DNA from: Acidobacteriota bacterium
GTDB taxonomy: Bacteria > Acidobacteriota > Terriglobia > Terriglobales > Acidobacteriaceae
Reading direction: 5' to 3'
DNA: 46,610 bases
Assembly (NCBI GenBank): GCA_023441255.1
Contig: JAEZPW010000380.1
Location: 1 to 46,610, forward strand
Each line of letters starts with the position of its first letter. Position 1 is the stretch's first letter. The notes under the pieces were generated by a model. It did not search any database, was not told the DNA's origin, and saw only the letters and a program-made list of their open reading frames with translations. This document shows, piece after piece, positions 42,916 to 46,610 of the stretch. The position numbers and the translations under genes are program-made.

Positions 42916-44673
42916 CTATCTGGGCCCGAGAACAAGTCCACGTGCTGTACGTCCATCTACCTTGACCGACATCGGCTCTGAAGTCCTTACGTGACGAATC
43001 AGCACGGTCTCGCGAACCACCGATTGCCGTTGCAGCCACGCCCAGTTTATGCCGTACTCGCGACCGTGCGGCACCATGAAATAGCTTGCGCGAAAACTCG
43101 AAAGATTATGGAAGAAGTGAGAGCCCTGGCTCAGTTCGACATTCATCTCGGGCAGGGTCGACTCCACGATCACCCGCGCTCCAGAAATCTGACTCCAGGT
43201 AACGGGAATCCCCAGGGATGAATGGGAACTGCCCCAGCGGCCAAACCCAATGAGTATATAGGGGCGGTGCTGCTCCGAGAGTTCGTGGTTGAATTCTTCC
43301 AATTCCTGCGCGATCTCCGGCGTGAGGACCGGCGAGAACGATTCCGGCTTAACGAAAACTATGTCGTGAATTCCCTCCGCCACACCGTTGCCCATGACCA
43401 TTTCGGAGGCAACGATCGCATCGGGACTGCTGAGATCTTTCGCCGTGAGTTCCACCGCCTCAGCCGAGACGAACATCGGCCGCACCTGCAGAAAGCCGAG
43501 CCTGGCACGGGTGGCTTCGCCCTCGCTCTCAAACGTCAGCGCGAACTCAATTTCGACCTTCGCGCCCATCGCTTTCTCAGCGGCATGCAGCAGGCTCTCG
43601 ACGATATGCGCAACCGGGAACTGTTCCCAGACCAGCAGCGGGGCGAAGTCAAGCACGCGAGGGCCGCGCGGGCCGACTCCCGGAACCAGCCTGTCGCGGG
43701 CTGCGTCGTAGGTTGATGCGACGAGCCGCAGGACCTGATCGCTTTCGGCATCAGCAAGGTTCGCATGCACAAGGTATTCGACTTCGCTGACCGGGTCGTA
43801 GGCAGGAGGCTTGCCCATATTCACGGCCCAGAACTCGGTCTGCGTGTTGCGAAGAATGTCGTTGACCGACGCAAATGGCGGCGGGTTTTTTGGATACGCG
43901 GGAGATACCGTCCACGAGATGCCCCCGTCGACAATCGTCTTCCCCAGCCCCAGTGCCAGGCTTATCACACCTTGCTCCGGGCGGGCCGGTGCGATGGAAT
44001 AAAAGTTGTAGGAGCGCGCCACGCCGGCAACATCCGGGTAGAACCGGTCGTTGTGCCTGAGGCCGACCACCTCCTGAATGATCACCGCCATCTTCTCTTC
44101 TTTGGGATCGCGACCCGTGGTCCGGATGTACTCGCGCGCCTCGCGGAAGTACGTCGATGCATACACGAATTTGACGGCTTCAACCAGGCGACGGAAACGA
44201 GTGTCCGGATCGAACTGGTTGTTTGGAATCATCTTGGTCGCGTAAACGCCGGCGAAGGGGCGATCCAAGGCGTCTTCCAGCAGACTTGAAGACCGGATCG
44301 CCAGCGGAGTATGAACCTGTGTGATGAGCGCGCGAAGGTCGCCGACAAGCTCGACCGGCAAATCGGCTTTCTGAAAAGCGTACGCGATACGGGCGTCGGT
44401 CAGTTCGTCGAACTTGAGATCGCGAAGTCGGTTCTGCGCCAGGAATTCGTCGAAGAAGTCCGTGGCGATCACCGCCATCGTGGGGACATTGATTTCAAAA
44501 TTCGGATAGGAGCTGTGGTCCACTGCGCCGTACAGCAGGTCCTTGATAAAGACGAGCGCATGCGCTTTTCCACCCAGGGCTCCCGTGCCGAGGCGTGTAA
44601 ACCGGAAAGTTCCGTCCCAGAAGTGCCGGTTGAAGACTGGCAGGTCTACCGTAGGAGATGTCAACGCGCCCAT
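42916..44673 (-). CDS. PEP-synthase-like ATP-grasp (PPDK_N) protein without phospho-His domain
   Basis: 585 residues from ATG 44673 (GGGGAG seven bases upstream). The ATP-grasp domain covers about 30-430: LGTGALGGKAHAL, LAIRSSSLLEDALDRPFAGV (124-143), ALGLGKTIVDGG and LGFLQVRPM. The C-terminal block YILIGFGRWGSSHSSLGIPV and QGSHFFHNLSSFRASYF matches the corresponding block of the larger downstream protein (GPGRWGS, FGTHFFQDL), so the two are paralogues. Where a PEP synthase would have the TxGGxxSHxAI phospho-His loop, I see none. It has no nucleotidyltransferase or GAF part and may be a substrate, partner or decoy of the larger protein. Both genes lie in one transcript downstream of glutamate dehydrogenase (72-nt gap). 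Confidence 0.75.
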   Translation of the reverse strand: MGALTSPTVDLPVFNRHFWDGTFRFTRLGTGALGGKAHALVFIKDLLYGAVDHSSYPNFEINVPTMAVIATDFFDEFLAQNRLRDLKFDELTDARIAYAFQKADLPVELVGDLRALITQVHTPLAIRSSSLLEDALDRPFAGVYATKMIPNNQFDPDTRFRRLVEAVKFVYASTYFREAREYIRTTGRDPKEEKMAVIIQEVVGLRHNDRFYPDVAGVARSYNFYSIAPARPEQGVISLALGLGKTIVDGGISWTVSPAYPKNPPPFASVNDILRNTQTEFWAVNMGKPPAYDPVSEVEYLVHANLADAESDQVLRLVASTYDAARDRLVPGVGPRGPRVLDFAPLLVWEQFPVAHIVESLLHAAEKAMGAKVEIEFALTFESEGEATRARLGFLQVRPMFVSAEAVELTAKDLSSPDAIVASEMVMGNGVAEGIHDIVFVKPESFSPVLTPEIAQELEEFNHELSEQHRPYILIGFGRWGSSHSSLGIPVTWSQISGARVIVESTLPEMNVELSQGSHFFHNLSSFRASYFMVPHGREYGINWAWLQRQSVVRETVLIRHVRTSEPMSVKVDGRTARGLVLGPR

Positions 44674-44745
44674 CTGTGGCTCCCCTCTGGAATCGCTCCC
44701 GGCGGAGGAGGCACCGCCGGGAGCCATTGCACGCGACCTTGGGTC

Positions 44746-46101
44746 TTACACCCAGCCGCGGTCGTGACACGCTTTCGCTACGCGCCCGATCGCGATGGCG
44801 TAAGCTGCGTCACGCATGTAGAGCTTCTGGGAACGTGCCAGCTCGGAAACGGCGAAATAGGCCGCCGTCATCTTCAGGTCGAGCTTGCCCAGGACCTCGT
44901 CCTTTTCCCAGAAGTAGTTCATGTTGCTCTGCACCTGCTCGAAGTAGCTGCAGGTGACACCGCCGGCATTGGCGAGGAAATCGGGGATCAGCAGGATTCC
45001 GCGTGCGCGGATCTCGGCGTCGGCCTCAGGGGTGGTCGGCCCGTTCGCCCCTTCGGCGATGATGCGAACGCGTCTTCCGATGCGCCCAACGTTGTCGCCC
45101 GTGATCTGATTTTCCATCGCGGCGGGGATCAGGATGTCGACATCCTGCTCGATCCACGCATCGCCCGGCAGTAGTTCATATCCGAGCGCCTGCGCCTTGG
45201 CTTTGTCGATCCCGCCGAAACGGTCGGTGATGCCGACCAATTGCTGTAGATTGATGCCGTCTTTCTTCCTATAAGTGTACGAGCACTGGTCAGTCTGGTC
45301 CCAGCATGAAACGGCGATTACCGTTCCGCCGAGCTTCTGGTAAAGCTCGATTGCATATCGCGCCACGTTGCCGAAACCCTGGACACTGGCCTCCGTGTTG
45401 TCCGGACGGATGCCGATCTCTTTCAACGCCTCGCGCAGCGTGAATACGACGCCATAGCCGGTCGCCTCGGTACGGCCCAGCGAACCACCCATGCCCACCG
45501 GCTTGCCGGTGATGAATCCGGGGAAACGGCCGCCATGGATTTTTTCGTATTCGTCCAGCATCCACACCATGTGCTGTGCGTTGGTCATTACGTCGGGAGC
45601 CGGGACATCGCTGAGCGGGCCAACTTCACGGGCCACCTGCCGTACCCAGCCACGGCAGATCTGCTCCTGTTCGCGCATGCTCAGGTTGTGAGGATCGCAC
45701 ACTACGCCGCCCTTCGCGCCACCGAGCGGGATATCGACTACCGCGCACTTCCAGGTCATCCACATCGAAAGTGCGCGAACCGTGTCGACCGTCTCCTGCG
45801 GATGAAAGCGGATGCCGCCCTTGCCCGGTCCACGAGCATCGTTGTGCTGCACGCGAAATCCGCGGAAGATCTTTACTGAGCCATCGTCCATACGCACCGG
45901 GATGGCGAACTGGAATTCGCGTAGCGGATAACGGAGCAGTTCCCTCGTCGCCGCGTCGAGTCCCAGGGTTTCGGCTACCTTGTCGAATTGCGCCTGGGCG
46001 ATCTGAAACGAGTTGAACGTCTTGGTGGCCTTTTTCGGTTGTGCGGCTTTGTCCGCAACAGGTTCCTTTGGTACAGGCTCCTTAACTAATGTCTCCGGCA
46101 T
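44746..46101 (-). CDS. gdhA: Glutamate dehydrogenase (Glu/Leu/Phe/Val family)
   Basis: 451 residues from ATG 46101 (GGAG five bases upstream). A Lys/Pro-rich N-terminal tail of about 28 residues precedes the catalytic domain. Active-site residues: Lys94 in GPGKGGIRFHP, Lys118 in MTWKCA, Lys130 in LGGAKGG and Asp170 in PAPDVMT. The nucleotide-binding domain has VQGFGNVARYAIEL (G-x-G-x-x-A type). It interconverts glutamate with 2-oxoglutarate and ammonia using NAD(P), linking nitrogen and carbon metabolism. Leucine dehydrogenase is a less likely alternative because the length and N-domain fit hexameric Glu dehydrogenase. The first gene of the transcript that leads into the PPDK_N pair, which may therefore serve nitrogen or energy control. 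Confidence 0.9.
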   Translation of the reverse strand: MPETLVKEPVPKEPVADKAAQPKKATKTFNSFQIAQAQFDKVAETLGLDAATRELLRYPLREFQFAIPVRMDDGSVKIFRGFRVQHNDARGPGKGGIRFHPQETVDTVRALSMWMTWKCAVVDIPLGGAKGGVVCDPHNLSMREQEQICRGWVRQVAREVGPLSDVPAPDVMTNAQHMVWMLDEYEKIHGGRFPGFITGKPVGMGGSLGRTEATGYGVVFTLREALKEIGIRPDNTEASVQGFGNVARYAIELYQKLGGTVIAVSCWDQTDQCSYTYRKKDGINLQQLVGITDRFGGIDKAKAQALGYELLPGDAWIEQDVDILIPAAMENQITGDNVGRIGRRVRIIAEGANGPTTPEADAEIRARGILLIPDFLANAGGVTCSYFEQVQSNMNYFWEKDEVLGKLDLKMTAAYFAVSELARSQKLYMRDAAYAIAIGRVAKACHDRGWV

Positions 46102-46151
46102 TATGTCTCCTTCCTCCAACAGCTCTTCTCTTTCTTCTTCTTATCCTCTCG

Positions 46152-46394
46152 TCACAGTTCCGAGTAATCGTTGCAGGACCAAATGCCTCCCGGAGTTCTC
46201 GGCTTTTCGCAGGTTTTGCGCAGCTCGCAGGTTGCACATAGGCCTACGTAGTCGACCGAGGTCTCCGGCACCTGCTCGTCGCGGCTGCATAACAGGCTGG
46301 CAACGTCTCTGGGGGAGACCTTCCCGTTGTTTGCTCCGCGATGTTGCCGGTGGGCCACTCGTGTCCTGTCGTTACTCGACCGTGTCGGGGTCAC
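46152..46394 (-). CDS. Small Cys-rich protein, probable metal-binding knuckle
   Basis: Up to 80 codons from a GTG at 46394; a GTG 41 codons further in (MPETSVDYVG) is an alternative start, and neither has a strong ribosome-binding site. The conserved part is the C-terminus: LCATCELRKTC, then a short Pro/Gly turn, then GGIWSCNDYSEL. The C-x2-C-x5-C ... C pattern with GGIWxC resembles short uncharacterised zinc or iron-sulfur proteins in diverse bacteria. The N-terminal half is basic and low in structure. It lies 50 nt upstream of gdhA on the same strand and may be co-transcribed. Confidence 0.55.
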   Translation of the reverse strand: MTPTRSSNDRTRVAHRQHRGANNGKVSPRDVASLLCSRDEQVPETSVDYVGLCATCELRKTCEKPRTPGGIWSCNDYSEL

Positions 46395-46524
46395 AACATT
46401 GAATAGGAAGCACGTACGTTGCCGGGAAAACTGACAGTGGGGCTACGGTTAAGCGATTGAAAGTACTGGGATTGGAGCGCCCGAGCGCCTGGATGCGCGT
46501 GCCGACGTGAGGGGTGGAAAGTAC

Positions 46525-46547
46525 CACCGGGGAGAAACTCCCCGGTG
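46525..46547 (-). terminator. Strong hairpin after the response-regulator gene
   Basis: Perfect 10-bp stem CACCGGGGAG / CTCCCCGGTG with a 3-base loop, five bases past the stop codon at 46552. The minus-strand continuation is GTACTTTCC, so the U-run is weak, but position and stability support termination. Confidence 0.65.
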
Positions 46548-46551
46548 CGAT

Positions 46552-46610
46552 TTACTCCACCGCGGGGTCCATCGCCTTTAGCTTTTCGCGCAAAGTCTTG
46601 CGGTCGATCC
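46552..46610 (-). CDS. C-terminal end of an NtrC-type (Fis-HTH) regulator, partial
   Basis: Only the last 19 codons are in the window: IDRKTLREKLKAMDPAVE and the TAA at 46552. The motif IDRKTLREKLK is the recognition helix of the Fis-type DNA-binding domain at the end of sigma-54-dependent response regulators. The gene is read toward gdhA but is separated from it by a hairpin and the Cys-rich ORF. Confidence 0.6.
   Translation of the reverse strand, partial: IDRKTLREKLKAMDPAVE

Noticed and set aside
1..46610. CRISPR arrays, insertion sequences, prophage or toxin-antitoxin modules
   Set aside because: No regularly spaced repeats, transposase motifs, integrase or phage structural genes were seen on either strand.

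Overview
The window looks like a chromosome segment of an acidobacterium (Acidobacteriota, Terriglobia-like). This is inferred from family content, not from a marker gene. The content includes very large TonB-dependent receptors with an N-terminal carboxypeptidase-regulatory-like domain and no SusD partner. It also includes a long NHL/Ig-like surface protein ending in a transmembrane segment plus a CGGG-type motif, and many tightly packed minus-strand operons. No rRNA, tRNA, CRISPR array, transposase or phage gene was recognised.

Region 1 (1-21292) reads as a glycan-utilisation locus, probably for fucosylated xyloglucan. On the minus strand, in order of transcription, are an aldo/keto reductase, a zinc alcohol dehydrogenase, a FucP-type fucose permease, an RbsD/FucU-like mutarotase and a Tat-exported GH29 alpha-L-fucosidase. 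These are followed by a TonB-dependent receptor, an NHL/Ig surface protein split by a frameshift, an arabinofuranosidase-like glycosidase and a GH74 xyloglucanase cut by the window edge. Divergent from them is a LacI-family repressor, with two copies of one palindromic operator in the shared intergenic region. It is followed by a small membrane protein and a second TonB-dependent receptor.

Region 2 (21293-25313) begins with a scar of gene fragments. It continues with a minus-strand group: GH1 beta-glucosidase, LpxH-like phosphoesterase, GT2 glycosyltransferase and a STAS-domain protein. The phosphoesterase and glycosyltransferase overlap by about 131 nt.

Region 3 (25448-32665) is phosphate acquisition. 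A stand-alone PhoU-like gene and a 54-codon membrane microprotein lie on the plus strand. The minus-strand operon is phoU-arsC-like fusion, pstS, pstC, pstA, pstB2, pstB1. The two PstB proteins have complementary defects that predict a heterodimer with one functional ATP site. The PhoU protein carries a C-terminal low-molecular-weight-phosphatase/ArsC-like domain that lacks its catalytic Cys and Arg. A 650-nt gene-free stretch follows, with an orphan plus-strand terminator.

Region 4 (32666-38599) holds CopD and CopC copper proteins, two small outer-membrane beta-barrel proteins and an orphan LuxR-type DNA-binding protein. A 16-bp motif (CTGTCAAAACTnmCAG) occurs once upstream of each barrel gene and of the luxR gene, which suggests a small autoregulated regulon. 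A CPA2/Kef-type antiporter closes the region.

Region 5 (38858-46610) contains a plus-strand metallophosphoesterase converging on two paralogous proteins built on the PEP-synthase ATP-grasp domain. Both lack the recognisable phospho-His and TIM-barrel domains; the larger adds an N-terminal GAF-like and a C-terminal nucleotidyltransferase domain. Upstream are a glutamate dehydrogenase, a tiny Cys-rich protein and the last codons of a Fis-type response regulator. This PPDK_N pair is the best candidate here for an undescribed system.
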